Below, one piece after another: positions 23,801 through 32,115 of a DNA stretch of 37,920 bases. The DNA lies in contig NZ_LLYB01000103.1 of assembly GCF_001440475.1 (NCBI RefSeq), forward strand, positions 238 to 38,157, in the 5' to 3' direction. A model generated the notes under the pieces. It had not been told where the DNA came from. It saw only the letters and a list, made by a program, of their open reading frames with translations, and did not search any database. Origin of the DNA: Bradyrhizobium lablabi. GTDB taxonomy: Bacteria > Pseudomonadota > Alphaproteobacteria > Rhizobiales > Xanthobacteraceae. The position numbers were made by a program, and so were the translations under genes. Position 1 is the stretch's first letter. Each line of letters opens with the position of its first letter.

Positions 23801-26107
23801 TTGCAGGTCGCGCTGTCGCCGCCGCCGCTGGTTCGGCCTGGCACCGCACTGAAGATCCCGGTCAAGCTCGGCGGGCTCAACCCGGGCGAGGACGCCAAGA
23901 TCGTGGTCGCCGCGGTCGATGTCGGCATTCTCAACCTGACCAACTACAAGCCGCCGGCGCCGGATGACTACTATCTCGGCCAGCGCCGCCTCACGGCCGA
24001 GATCCGCGACCTCTACGGCCAGTTGATCGACGGCATGCAGGGCACGCGCGGCCAGATCCGGACCGGCGGCGACGCCTCCGGCGCCGAATTGCAGGGCTCA
24101 CCGCCCACGCAAAAGCCGCTCGCGCTCTATTCCGGCATCGTCACGGTCGGCGCCGACGGCACTGCCGAGATCGGCTTCGACATTCCGGAATTCGCCGGCA
24201 CCGCGCGGGTGATGGCGGTGGCCTGGACGGCGACCAAGCTCGGCCGCGCCACCATCGATGTCACCGTGCGCGATCCCGTGGTGCTGACGGCGACGCTGCC
24301 GCGCTTCCTGCTCAATGGCGACAAGGGCACGATGAGTTTCGATCTCGACAATGTCGAGGGCGCGCCCGGTGACTACAGCATCAGCGTGAAGACCTCGGGC
24401 CCGGTGAAGGTGACGGGCAATCCGACCACGACCGTGAAGCTGGCGGCGAAGCAGCGGACCTCGATGTCGCTGGCGCTCGATGCCGGCGGCGCGGGCACCG
24501 CCAATCTCGACGTCGACATCAAGGGCCCGAACGGGCTGACGCTGGCGCGGCACTATGCGCTCGACGTCAAGGCGGCGACGCAGGTGCTGGCGCGGCGTTC
24601 GATCCGGACATTGGCCAAGGGCGAGAGCCTGACGCTGACGCCGGACATGTTCTCCGACCTCGTCTCGGGCACGGGCGGCGTGTCGTTGTCGGTCAGCCTG
24701 TCCACCGCACTCGATGCGGCGACCATCCTGAAGGCGCTGGATCGCTATCCGCACGGCTGTTCCGAGCAGATCACCAGCCGCGCGATGCCGCTGCTCTATG
24801 TCAACGACCTCGCGGCCGGCGCGCATCTTGCGATGGACACCGCCGTCGACCAGCGCATCAAGGACGCCATCGAGCGTCTCCTTGCGAGGCAGGGCTCGAA
24901 CGGCTCGTTCGGCCTGTGGTCGGCCGGCGGCGACGACGCCTGGCTCGATGCCTATGTGACGGACTTCCTGACGCGCGCCCGCGAAAAGGGCTTTGCGGTG
25001 CCGGATGTACTGTTCAAGAACGCGCTCGACCGCATCAGGAACTCGGTGGTCAACGCCAACGAGCCGGAAAAGGACGGCGGCCGCGATCTGGCCTACGGCC
25101 TCTACGTGCTCGCGCGCAATGGCGCAGCGCCGATCGGCGACCTGCGCTATCTCGCCGATACCAAGTTGTCGAACCTCGCGACTCCAATCGCGAAGTCGCA
25201 GCTCGCGGCGGCGCTGGCCCTGGTCGGGGACAAGACGCGGGCGGAGCGGGTTTACGGCGCGGCGCTCGATGCGCTGGCGCCAAAGCCCGTGATCGAGTTC
25301 GGCCGCGTCGATTACGGCTCGGCGCTGCGCGATGCCGCGGCGCTGGTGTCGCTCGCCAGCGAAGGCAACGCGCCGCGGGCAACGCTGACGCAGGCCGTCC
25401 AGCGGGTCGAGGCGGCGCGGGGGCTTACGCCCTACACATCCACGCAGGAGAATGCGTGGATGGTGCTGGCGGCGCGGGCGCTGTCGAAGGAAACGCTGAC
25501 GCTGGACATCGATGGATCGCCGGTGAAGGCGGCGGTCTATCGCAGCTACAAGGCCGAGGCGCTGGCCGGCAAGCCGGTCAAGATCACCAATACCGGCGAT
25601 GCACCGGTGCAGGCGGTGGTCTCGGTCTCGGGCTCGCCGGTCACTCCCGAGCCCGCGGCGTCGAACGGCTTCAAGATCGAGCGCAATTATTTCACGCTCG
25701 ACGGCAAGCCCGCCGACGTCACCAAGGCGAAACAGAACGATCGCTTCGCCGTGGTGCTGAAGATCACCGAGGCCAAGCCGGAATACGGACACATCATGGT
25801 GGCCGACTATCTCCCGGCCGGCCTCGAGATCGACAATCCGCGGCTGGTGTCGTCGGGTGACTCGGGCACGCTGGACTGGATCGAGGACGGCGAGGAGCCG
25901 GAGCATACCGAGTTCCGCGACGACCGCTTTACGGCGGCGATCGACCGCGCCAGCGACGACCAGTCGGTGTTCACGGTGGCCTACATCGTGCGCGCGGTGT
26001 CGCCCGGCAAATACGTGCTGCCGCAGGCCTATGTCGAGGACATGTACAACCCCTCGCGCTACGGCCGCACCGGCACCGGCTCGGTCGAGGTGCGTCCGGC
26101 CAAATGA
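20894..26107 (+). CDS. Bacterial alpha-2-macroglobulin family protein
   Basis: This 1737-residue protein is a periplasmic protease trap of the YfhM type. It starts MIGLVRATVICATLALGLTA at ATG 20894, with AAGGAG just upstream. The signal peptide ends near AAGAA and has no lipobox cysteine, unlike the E. coli lipoprotein. A long series of macroglobulin beta-domains follows, including the MG2-like VVPPGADAFVYAERGVYRSN. The thioester motif is intact (HGCSEQ, Cys1289 with Gln1292), so it can in principle bind attacking proteases covalently. The TED-type helical domain and a C-terminal domain (YLPAGLEIDNPRL) complete it. Its stop overlaps pbpC as ATGA, the usual pairing of this family with peptidoglycan repair. 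Confidence 0.93.
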   Translation: MIGLVRATVICATLALGLTAAGAADKAFKRDDLADSAVKLEAQIKSEAGPVAKSSATLRNDADVAFKRSDFRVGLQVLGQIAATTPEDSANWLKLAKTIFQIRAASSSEQTFLYERASTAAYIAYQRAGNQAEEADALAVLGRAMSERKLWRPALDALRLSLDMREVAEVRGQYEKMRDQHGFRLLDYTVDSDGASPRACFQFSEDLAKRVDFAPFVALAGTDKPALTSEGKQLCVDGLKHGERYNINLRAGLPSTVKESLPKSAEFNIYVRDRKPFVRFTGRAYVLPRTGQRGIPLVSVNTPSVNVNVFRIGDRNLINTVVDSDFQKTLSSYQLSALGEERGVKVWSGELATATTLNQDVVTAFPVDQALGDLQPGVYVMTAAAKGPGSGGDDDGSLATQWFIVSDMGLTAFSGNDGIHVFVNSLASTEAVAKAEVRLVARNNEILATRKTDDAGHVLFEAGLARGEGGLSPALLTVMSDKADYAFLSLKTNAFDLTDRGVSGRVVPPGADAFVYAERGVYRSNETVYLTALLRDGQGNAMAGGPLTLVIERPDGVEFRRAQLPDQGAGGRSIAVALNSAVPTGTWRVRAFTDPKGSSVGETTFMVEDYIPERIEFDVSAKDKMIKAEAPVELKVAGKFLYGAPASGLQLEGDMLVAPAASGRPGYPGYQFGVADEETASNERTPIENLPEADANGVATFPVSLAKAPTSTRPQEAQIFIRMVETGGRAVERKLVLPVAPQAALIGIKPLFGDKSVAEGDKAEFDVVFVGPDGKQLSRDGLRYELLKMESRYQWYRQNSSWEYEPVKSTKRVADGDLTLTADKAARVSVSPEPGRYRLDVKSTEADGPVTSVQFDVGWYSDGGADTPDLLETSVDKPEYASGDTMVVSVNARTAGKLTVNVLGDRLLTTQTVDVKEGTQQVRLTVGKDWGTGAYVLATLRRPLDAAALRMPGRAIGLKWFGIDKKTRTLQVALSPPPLVRPGTALKIPVKLGGLNPGEDAKIVVAAVDVGILNLTNYKPPAPDDYYLGQRRLTAEIRDLYGQLIDGMQGTRGQIRTGGDASGAELQGSPPTQKPLALYSGIVTVGADGTAEIGFDIPEFAGTARVMAVAWTATKLGRATIDVTVRDPVVLTATLPRFLLNGDKGTMSFDLDNVEGAPGDYSISVKTSGPVKVTGNPTTTVKLAAKQRTSMSLALDAGGAGTANLDVDIKGPNGLTLARHYALDVKAATQVLARRSIRTLAKGESLTLTPDMFSDLVSGTGGVSLSVSLSTALDAATILKALDRYPHGCSEQITSRAMPLLYVNDLAAGAHLAMDTAVDQRIKDAIERLLARQGSNGSFGLWSAGGDDAWLDAYVTDFLTRAREKGFAVPDVLFKNALDRIRNSVVNANEPEKDGGRDLAYGLYVLARNGAAPIGDLRYLADTKLSNLATPIAKSQLAAALALVGDKTRAERVYGAALDALAPKPVIEFGRVDYGSALRDAAALVSLASEGNAPRATLTQAVQRVEAARGLTPYTSTQENAWMVLAARALSKETLTLDIDGSPVKAAVYRSYKAEALAGKPVKITNTGDAPVQAVVSVSGSPVTPEPAASNGFKIERNYFTLDGKPADVTKAKQNDRFAVVLKITEAKPEYGHIMVADYLPAGLEIDNPRLVSSGDSGTLDWIEDGEEPEHTEFRDDRFTAAIDRASDDQSVFTVAYIVRAVSPGKYVLPQAYVEDMYNPSRYGRTGTGSVEVRPAK

Positions 26108-28296
26108 GCGGGAAGGGCAACCATAGTTCTTCGTCGGGCAGAGACGTGGATGCCCGGGCACAGGCGAGCGGAAGCGACGCCGTCCTTCGGACGGCTATGC
26201 CCGGGCATGGCGGTGGTATTGGCCGCCGCCGCTTTTTCCGAATCGCGGTAGCTGTCGCCTTCGTGCTGATCGTCAGCACTACCGCCTTCACCGCCTGGGT
26301 CGTATCGCTCGGGCCGCTGCCGCTGGGCGAGGCGCGAAAGGTCTCGGCCACGATCGTCGATCGCAATGGCAAGCTGCTGCGCGCCTATGCGATGGCCGAC
26401 GGTCGCTGGCGGCTGCCGGTCGACGCGAGGACCGCGGTCGATCCCGGCTATCTCAAGCTGTTGCTGGCCTATGAGGACCGCCGGTTCTGGTCGCATGGCG
26501 GCGTCGATCCGCTGGCGCTGGGGCGCGCGGCGCTGCAGTTCGGCACGCGCGGCCACATCGTCTCCGGCGGCTCGACGATTACGATGCAACTGGCGCGGCT
26601 GATGGAGCCGCGGCACGAGCGCTCGATCTACGCCAAGCTGCGCCAGATGGTGCGCGCGGTTCAGCTCGAGCGGCAACTAAGTAAGGACGAAATCCTCGAC
26701 CTCTATCTGGCGCTGGCGCCGTTCGGCGGCAATCTCGAAGGCATCCGCGCCGCCTCGATCGGCTATTTCGGCAAGGAGCCGAAGCGGCTATCGCTCGCGG
26801 AAGCAGCCCTTCTGGTCGCGCTGCCGCAATCGCCGGAACGCCGCCGGCTCGATCGTCATCCGGAAGCCGCGCATGCCGCGCGCGATCGCGTGCTGGCGCG
26901 GATGGTCGAGGACGGCGTGGTGTCGAAAGAGGACGCGGCGCAGGCCAAGGCGGTCACCGTGCCGCGGCTGCGCAAGCCGATGCCAATTCTGGCACCGCAT
27001 TCCTCCGACGCCGCGATGGCGACAGTGAAGGATACGCCGCTGGTGAAGCTCACGCTGGATGCGGGCCTGCAGAAGACGCTGGAAGCGCTGGCGCGCGACC
27101 GCGCGGTGGCGCAGGGGCCGAATATCTCGGTCGCCATCATCGCGGTCGACAATGAAAGCGGTGACGTGCTGGCGCGCGTCGGCTCGGCGGATTATTTCGA
27201 CGAACGCCGCGCCGGTCAGGTCGACATGACCCGCGCGGTGCGCTCGCCGGGATCGACGCTGAAACCGTTCATCTACGGGCTCGCCTTCGAGGACGGCTTT
27301 GTGCATCCGGAGAGCCTGATCGACGATCGTCCCATTCGTTTCGGCTCCTATGCGCCGGAAAATTTCGACATGACGTTTCAGGGCACGGTGCCGGTGCGCA
27401 AGGCGCTGCAGCTCTCGCTGAATGTGCCGGCGATTGCGCTGCTCGACCGCGTCGGCTCCAGCCGGCTGTCGTCGCGGCTGAAGCAAGCCGGCGGCAACCT
27501 CGTACTGCCGAAGGATGAGGCGCCGGGCCTTGCCATGGGCCTTGGCGGCGTCGGCGTCACCTTGCAGGATCTGGCGCAGCTCTATGCCGGGCTGGCGCGG
27601 CTTGGCGCGGCAAAACCGTTGCGCGAGATCATGCTCGCCAACGACGATCGCGAACCGATGCGGCTGATGGACCAGGCCGCGGCCTGGCAGGTTGGCAATG
27701 TCCTGCTCGGCACGCCGCCGCCGGAAAACGGCGTGCACAACAGGATCGCGTTCAAGACCGGCACCAGCTACGGCTATCGCGACGCGTGGTCGGTCGGCTT
27801 CGATGGCCGCATCACCATCGGTGTGTGGGTGGGGCGTCCCGACGGTGCGCCGGTGCCGGGCCTGGTCGGCCGCACTGCCGCAGCTCCAATCCTGTTCGAT
27901 GCCTTTGCGCGCACCGGTAAAATCCCGGCGGCGCTGCCGAGGGCCCCTAAGGGCGTTCTGATTGCTGGCAATGCCAAGCTGCCGCTGCCGCTCAAGCGCT
28001 TCCGCCCCGTCGGCGAACTGATCCGGACCGGCAGCGAGCAGGCGCCGCGCATCCAGTTCCCCCTCAACGGCTCGCGGATCGATATCGACCGTTCCGACGA
28101 CCGGCAGGCCGCCGCGATGCCGGTCAAGGTCGCGGGCGGCGTGCTGCCGCTGACCGTCATGCTGAACGGCGCCTCGGTCGGCGAGATCGACAGCCGCCGC
28201 CAGCGGCTGGTGGATCCGCCCGGACCGGGTTTTGCCCGGCTGACCGTGATCGATGCCACCGGCGCGGCCGATACCGTGGTCATCCGGGTACAGTGA
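26104..28296 (+). CDS. pbpC: Penicillin-binding protein 1C
   Basis: This 730-residue bifunctional peptidoglycan synthase has a membrane anchor at about residues 43-68, a GT51 glycosyltransferase domain (catalytic Glu124 in LAYEDRRFWSHGG, then GGSTITMQLARL) and a transpeptidase domain. The transpeptidase motifs are SxxK at Ser384-Lys387 (SPGSTLKPF), SxN at 438-440 (SLN), and KTG at 551-553. A C-terminal BiPBP_C domain begins near residue 645. The start overlaps the macroglobulin stop. The first 40 residues are odd, because they are partly encoded by the palindromic repeat at 26150-26208. M32 is an alternative start within that repeat. Confidence 0.93.
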   Translation: MSGKGNHSSSSGRDVDARAQASGSDAVLRTAMPGHGGGIGRRRFFRIAVAVAFVLIVSTTAFTAWVVSLGPLPLGEARKVSATIVDRNGKLLRAYAMADGRWRLPVDARTAVDPGYLKLLLAYEDRRFWSHGGVDPLALGRAALQFGTRGHIVSGGSTITMQLARLMEPRHERSIYAKLRQMVRAVQLERQLSKDEILDLYLALAPFGGNLEGIRAASIGYFGKEPKRLSLAEAALLVALPQSPERRRLDRHPEAAHAARDRVLARMVEDGVVSKEDAAQAKAVTVPRLRKPMPILAPHSSDAAMATVKDTPLVKLTLDAGLQKTLEALARDRAVAQGPNISVAIIAVDNESGDVLARVGSADYFDERRAGQVDMTRAVRSPGSTLKPFIYGLAFEDGFVHPESLIDDRPIRFGSYAPENFDMTFQGTVPVRKALQLSLNVPAIALLDRVGSSRLSSRLKQAGGNLVLPKDEAPGLAMGLGGVGVTLQDLAQLYAGLARLGAAKPLREIMLANDDREPMRLMDQAAAWQVGNVLLGTPPPENGVHNRIAFKTGTSYGYRDAWSVGFDGRITIGVWVGRPDGAPVPGLVGRTAAAPILFDAFARTGKIPAALPRAPKGVLIAGNAKLPLPLKRFRPVGELIRTGSEQAPRIQFPLNGSRIDIDRSDDRQAAAMPVKVAGGVLPLTVMLNGASVGEIDSRRQRLVDPPGPGFARLTVIDATGAADTVVIRVQ
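26150..26208. repeat. Palindromic repeat within the 5' end of pbpC
   Basis: Two copies of a self-complementary ATGCCCGGGCA core (26150-26160 and 26197-26208, the second a full ATGCCCGGGCAT) flank a hairpin CCGTCC-TTC-GGACGG (26180-26194). This composition resembles a family of intergenic repeats in Bradyrhizobium. Here it lies in frame after the pbpC start codon. Confidence 0.65.
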
Positions 28297-28373
28297 GGAA
28301 AAACGCTCTGTTGACCACGACTTAAGGGGTCTGCGGTGTTGTTTGCAGTGCGGTTTCATACTATGCGAACAGC

Positions 28374-30116
28374 ATGGTGGAAACCTTCCAACCCCCACGC
28401 TTTGGAGCGGGCCAACAGCCTGTAAAACCTGCGCATTCCGGCCGCAGGCTGGCCGTCGTGTTCGACTTCGCCACGGCCAACCATTTGCGCGCCATCGTGT
28501 TTCTGGTGCTCTGCGGGTTCGTGCTTTTCCTGCCCGGTTTCTTCAACATTCCGGCGATCGACCGCGACGAGGCGCGCTTTGCGCAGGCGACCAAGCAGAT
28601 GGTCGAAAGCGGCGATTTCGTCGATATCCGCTTCCAGGACGACGTTCGCTACAAGAAGCCGGTCGGCATCTATTGGATGCAGGCCGCGGTGGTGGAGACG
28701 GCGTCGGCGCTCGGGCTGCCGCGGGCGCAGCTCCGCATCTGGCTCTACCGGATTCCCTCGCTGATCGGCGCCATCGGCGCGGTTCTTCTGACCTATTGGA
28801 CGGCGCTCGCCTTCGTCACGCGACGGGGCGCGGCGCTGGCGGCATTGATGATGTGCAGTTCCGTCCTGCTCGGCGCCGAGGCGAGGCTGGCCAAGACCGA
28901 CGCGATGCTGCTGATGACCGTTGTCGCCGCGATGGGGGCGATGGCGCGGGTCTATCTGTCCTGGCAGCGCGGCGAGGACCCGGCGCATCCGCCCTGGACC
29001 GCGCCCGCGATCTTCTGGACGGCGCTGGCCGGCGGCATCCTGATCAAGGGGCCGCTGATCCTGATGTTTGTCGGCCTGACCATCGTGGCGCTCGCGATCC
29101 TGGATCGCTCGGCGGCATGGCTGTGGCGGCTGCGGCCGGTCTGGGGCCTGATGTGGACGCTGGTGCTGGTGCTGCCCTGGTTCGTTGCGATCTTCTGGCG
29201 CGCAGGCGAGGCGTTCTTCTCCAATTCGCTCGGCGGCGACATGCTGAGCAAGATCGGCGCGCAGGAATCCCACGGCGCGCCGCCCGGCCTTTATCTCCTG
29301 CTGTTCTGGGTCACGTTCTGGCCGGGCGCGCCGCTGGCGGGAATGGCGGCACCGGCGGTATGGCGCGCGCGGCGCGAGCCCGGCGCGCAATATCTGCTGG
29401 CCTGGCTGGTCCCGTCATGGATCGTGTTCGAGGCGGTCTTGACCAAGCTGCCGCATTACGTGCTGCCGCTCTATCCGGCGATTGCGATCCTGACTGCCGG
29501 CGCGCTGGAGCGCCGCGTGCTGTCGCGATCCTGGCTGAGGCGTGGTGCCGCCTGGTGGTTCGTCGTTCCGGCGGGGGCGGCCGTGATCGCCGTCATCGGC
29601 GCCATCAAGCTGACGCACTACCCGGCGTTTCCGGCCTGGCCGTTCCTGGCGGCGGCGATGATCTTCGGCCTGATCGCGTGGTGGATGTTCGAGGACAGCC
29701 GCGCCGAACGTTCATTGTTGAATGCCGTAGTTGCGGCGATGTTTCTGGCGGTCGCTATCTACGGCATCGTGATGCCGTCGTTGACCGCGATGTTTCCGAG
29801 CGCCGAGGTTGCGCGGGCGCTTCGCAACGTGGTCTGCGTCGGGCCGAAGGCCGCAGCGGCCGGCTTTCACGAGCCGAGCCTCGTCTTCATGACCGGCACC
29901 GGCACGCTGCTCACCGACGGTTCCGGCGCGGCCGATTTCCTGGGGCAGGGCAGTTGCCGCTTTGCGCTGGTGGAATCGCGCACCGAACGCGCCTTCGTCC
30001 AGCGCGCCGAAGCGATCGGACTGCGCTACAACGTGGCGAAGCGGATCGAGGGTTATAACATCTCGCAGGGCAAGGCGATCTCGATCGCCATCTTCCGCTC
30101 GGAAGGCACGGAATAA
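28374..30116 (+). CDS. ArnT-like membrane glycosyltransferase (GT39/GT83, PMT_2)
   Basis: This 580-residue polytopic protein transfers a sugar from a polyprenyl-phosphate carrier to an acceptor on the periplasmic side of the inner membrane. After a hydrophilic start the first helix is AIVFLVLCGFVLFLPGFF. The first periplasmic loop has the catalytic Asp-Glu pair (IDRDEARFAQATKQM, D65-E66) and YKKPVGIYWM, both ArnT/RgtA landmarks. About ten further helices follow, then a C-terminal soluble portion. Lipid A or core LPS is the likely acceptor by family. It leads a plus-strand run with a PAP2 phosphatase, a GT2 enzyme and a LAB_N protein. The ATG at 28374 has only a weak ribosome site. Confidence 0.88.
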   Translation: MVETFQPPRFGAGQQPVKPAHSGRRLAVVFDFATANHLRAIVFLVLCGFVLFLPGFFNIPAIDRDEARFAQATKQMVESGDFVDIRFQDDVRYKKPVGIYWMQAAVVETASALGLPRAQLRIWLYRIPSLIGAIGAVLLTYWTALAFVTRRGAALAALMMCSSVLLGAEARLAKTDAMLLMTVVAAMGAMARVYLSWQRGEDPAHPPWTAPAIFWTALAGGILIKGPLILMFVGLTIVALAILDRSAAWLWRLRPVWGLMWTLVLVLPWFVAIFWRAGEAFFSNSLGGDMLSKIGAQESHGAPPGLYLLLFWVTFWPGAPLAGMAAPAVWRARREPGAQYLLAWLVPSWIVFEAVLTKLPHYVLPLYPAIAILTAGALERRVLSRSWLRRGAAWWFVVPAGAAVIAVIGAIKLTHYPAFPAWPFLAAAMIFGLIAWWMFEDSRAERSLLNAVVAAMFLAVAIYGIVMPSLTAMFPSAEVARALRNVVCVGPKAAAAGFHEPSLVFMTGTGTLLTDGSGAADFLGQGSCRFALVESRTERAFVQRAEAIGLRYNVAKRIEGYNISQGKAISIAIFRSEGTE

Positions 30117-30117
30117 G

Positions 30118-30963
30118 ATGCCCGCAAGCCCTGCTGTCGTCGATTCCAAAAACTATCTTTCGCGCTTCGCGATGCTGGCGTGGCTGTCACTGGCGCAGCT
30201 CGTGCGCACGCCGTCGCATTCGCGGCGCGCCGAAGCCGCCCGCCGCGCGGCGCGCCACGTGCTGTGGCTGTCGGCCGGCCTTGGCGCTTCGATCATCGTG
30301 CTGATGTACGTGATTGATGCCTGGGAAATCAGCCAGATGCCGAAGCGCGGCACCCCTTCGCTGTGGTGGCTCCGCATTCTCACCGATTTCGGCAAGGACG
30401 AATATGTGCTGACGGCGCTGGGAATATTGCTGATCGCGGTCGCGATCGCAGCACCGGCCCTGCATGGTATCCGACGCTCGCTGCTGCTTGGCCTCGGAAC
30501 GCGGCTGCAATTCCTCTTTCTTGCCGTGGCCGTTTCCAATCTCGTGACCGAGGTGCTGAAATATTGCGTCGGCCGCGGCCGGCCGTTTGTTGGCGGCGAA
30601 GCCAACGCGTTCCATTTTTCGCACTTCGCGGGAAATCCGGCCTATTACAGCTTTCCTTCCGGCCATGCCACGACCGCCTTTGCGCTCGCTTTCGCCGTGT
30701 CGGTGGTCTGGCCCCAGGCCCGCCATGCGATGGCCGTCTACGCCCTGATCATTGCGGCGAGCCGTCTGGTGCTGCTGGCCCATCATCCGAGCGACGTCGT
30801 GGCCGGGGCCCTGGTCGGCATCATCGGCGCGATGTTCGTGCGATACTGGTTTGCGGCCCGCCGGCTCGGATTCGCGATCCAGCGCGACGGCAGCATCGTG
30901 TCCCTTGTCGGGCCCTCGTCGGGGCGCCTCAAAAGGGTTGCCCGGGGCGCTTTGGCCCCATAA
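30118..30963 (+). CDS. PAP2-family membrane phosphatase
   Basis: This 281-residue membrane protein carries the three acid-phosphatase motifs: K148-x6-RP (KYCVGRGRP), PSGH at 180-183 and SR-x5-H-x3-D from 215 to 226 (SRLVLLAHHPSD). Four or more hydrophobic segments surround them. Start ATG 30118 follows the transferase stop by one base; an in-frame opening upstream overlaps that gene and is ignored. By family it could remove phosphate from lipid A (LpxE/LpxF type), or recycle polyprenyl pyrophosphate or phosphatidylglycerophosphate. The cassette favours a lipid A or carrier-lipid role. Confidence 0.88.
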   Translation: MPASPAVVDSKNYLSRFAMLAWLSLAQLVRTPSHSRRAEAARRAARHVLWLSAGLGASIIVLMYVIDAWEISQMPKRGTPSLWWLRILTDFGKDEYVLTALGILLIAVAIAAPALHGIRRSLLLGLGTRLQFLFLAVAVSNLVTEVLKYCVGRGRPFVGGEANAFHFSHFAGNPAYYSFPSGHATTAFALAFAVSVVWPQARHAMAVYALIIAASRLVLLAHHPSDVVAGALVGIIGAMFVRYWFAARRLGFAIQRDGSIVSLVGPSSGRLKRVARGALAP

Positions 30964-31033
30964 AAGCGGACGCCGCCTGACGGCCCGATCCGCCCGGTTC
31001 CGGGGTCTTCCAACCAACCAGACGAGTACCGAT

Positions 31034-31777
31034 TTGACACCTGCCGACAGAGATGCGGTCGCCGTTTCAATCGTTGTGCCGGTGCGCAACGAGGCTGATA
31101 ACGTCGCGCCGCTGATTGCGGAAATCGTCGGCGCGCTCGGCAGCCGCTGGGCCTACGAGATCATCTACGTCAATGACGGCTCGACGGATGCGACCGCCGA
31201 CCGGCTGGCGGCGCTGATGAAGCAGCACCCCCAGCTCCGGCAACTGAAGCACGCCGCCTCATCAGGGCAATCGGCGGCGGTGCGCAGCGGAGTGCGGGCC
31301 GCGCGCGGCACCATCGTGGCGACGCTGGATGGCGACGGGCAGAACAATCCAGCGTTCCTGCCGGACCTGATCGCGGCGATCGAAAAAGGCGGCGGCCGTG
31401 TCGGCCTTGCGGCCGGGCAGCGGGTGGGGCGCAAGGACACCGGTTTCAAGAAGCTGCAGTCGCGGATCGCCAATGGCGTGCGCAACTCGATCCTGCGCGA
31501 CGGCACCCGCGACACCGGCTGCGGATTGAAGGCATTCCCGCGCGAGGTGTTCCTGTCGATGCCCTATTTCGACGGGCTGCACCGGTTTCTGCCGGCGCTG
31601 GTACGCCGCGAAGGCTTCGATATCGCTTACGTCGATGTGATCGACCGCCCGCGCCATTCCGGCGTATCCAATTACGGCTTCTTTGACCGGCTATGGATCG
31701 GGATCATGGATCTCGCCGGCGTGTGGTGGTTGATCCGCCGCAAGAAGACGACGCCCGTTGCGACCGAGGTTCTCTGA
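31034..31777 (+). CDS. GT2 polyprenyl-phosphate sugar synthase (ArnC/DPM1-like)
   Basis: This enzyme of about 247 residues starts its GT-A fold with VSIVVPVRNEADNVAPLIAE. It has the nucleotide-binding YVNDGSTDAT and the metal-binding LDGDGQNNP motif, and ends with RHSGVSNYGFFDRLWIGIMD. It would charge a polyprenyl phosphate with a sugar for the ArnT-like transferase. Only one weak hydrophobic stretch lies at the C-terminus, whereas ArnC/GtrB proteins have two helices, so membrane attachment may depend on the next gene product. No ATG is in place. TTG 31034 is the best start visible, about 70 bases after the PAP2 stop, but the true start is uncertain. Confidence 0.85.
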   Translation: MTPADRDAVAVSIVVPVRNEADNVAPLIAEIVGALGSRWAYEIIYVNDGSTDATADRLAALMKQHPQLRQLKHAASSGQSAAVRSGVRAARGTIVATLDGDGQNNPAFLPDLIAAIEKGGGRVGLAAGQRVGRKDTGFKKLQSRIANGVRNSILRDGTRDTGCGLKAFPREVFLSMPYFDGLHRFLPALVRREGFDIAYVDVIDRPRHSGVSNYGFFDRLWIGIMDLAGVWWLIRRKKTTPVATEVL

Positions 31778-32115
31778 TGCTGATTCAATACGGCGCTGCG
31801 CTCGGCGACTATCTCTATGACGTCTTCGTGGCCAAGTTCGATTTCTGGCTGGCCTTCGGGCTGGTCGCGCAATTGCTGTTCACGGCGCGCTTCCTGGTGC
31901 AGTGGATCTCGAGCGAGCGCGCCGGACGAAGCGTGATACCGATCGCGTTCTGGTTCTTCTCGATGGGAGGCGGGCTGATGACGCTGGTCTACGGCATCGC
32001 CAAGCGAGAGCCGGTGATCATTGCCGGCCAGGCGGCGGCCACGATCATCTACATCAGAAACATCATGCTGATCGTCAAGCATCGCGGCAAGGCCTCGAAG
32101 ACGCTGGACCGCTGA
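31777..32115 (+). CDS. LAB_N (lipid A biosynthesis N-terminal domain) membrane protein
   Basis: This 112-residue protein matches the LAB_N domain (PF07578) found at the N-terminus of some lipid-A-disaccharide synthases and as stand-alone proteins. It has about three membrane helices and the family landmarks FTARFLVQWISSERAGRS, IPIAFWFFSMGGGLMTLVYG and IIYIRNIMLI. Its ATG shares a base with the GT2 stop (TGATG), so the two are translationally coupled. This suggests it is the membrane partner of the GT2 enzyme. Stand-alone LAB_N proteins next to such synthases occur in other proteobacteria. Confidence 0.88.
   Translation: MLIQYGAALGDYLYDVFVAKFDFWLAFGLVAQLLFTARFLVQWISSERAGRSVIPIAFWFFSMGGGLMTLVYGIAKREPVIIAGQAAATIIYIRNIMLIVKHRGKASKTLDR

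Noticed and set aside
24098..26161. 687-codon open frame on the minus strand
   Set aside because: It lies wholly opposite the alpha-2-macroglobulin gene. Its His/Arg/Gln-rich translation shows no domain and is the usual shadow of a GC-rich gene.
28253..30058. 601-codon open frame on the plus strand
   Set aside because: It is a shifted frame over the ArnT-like gene, whose other frame has clear catalytic motifs and membrane helices.
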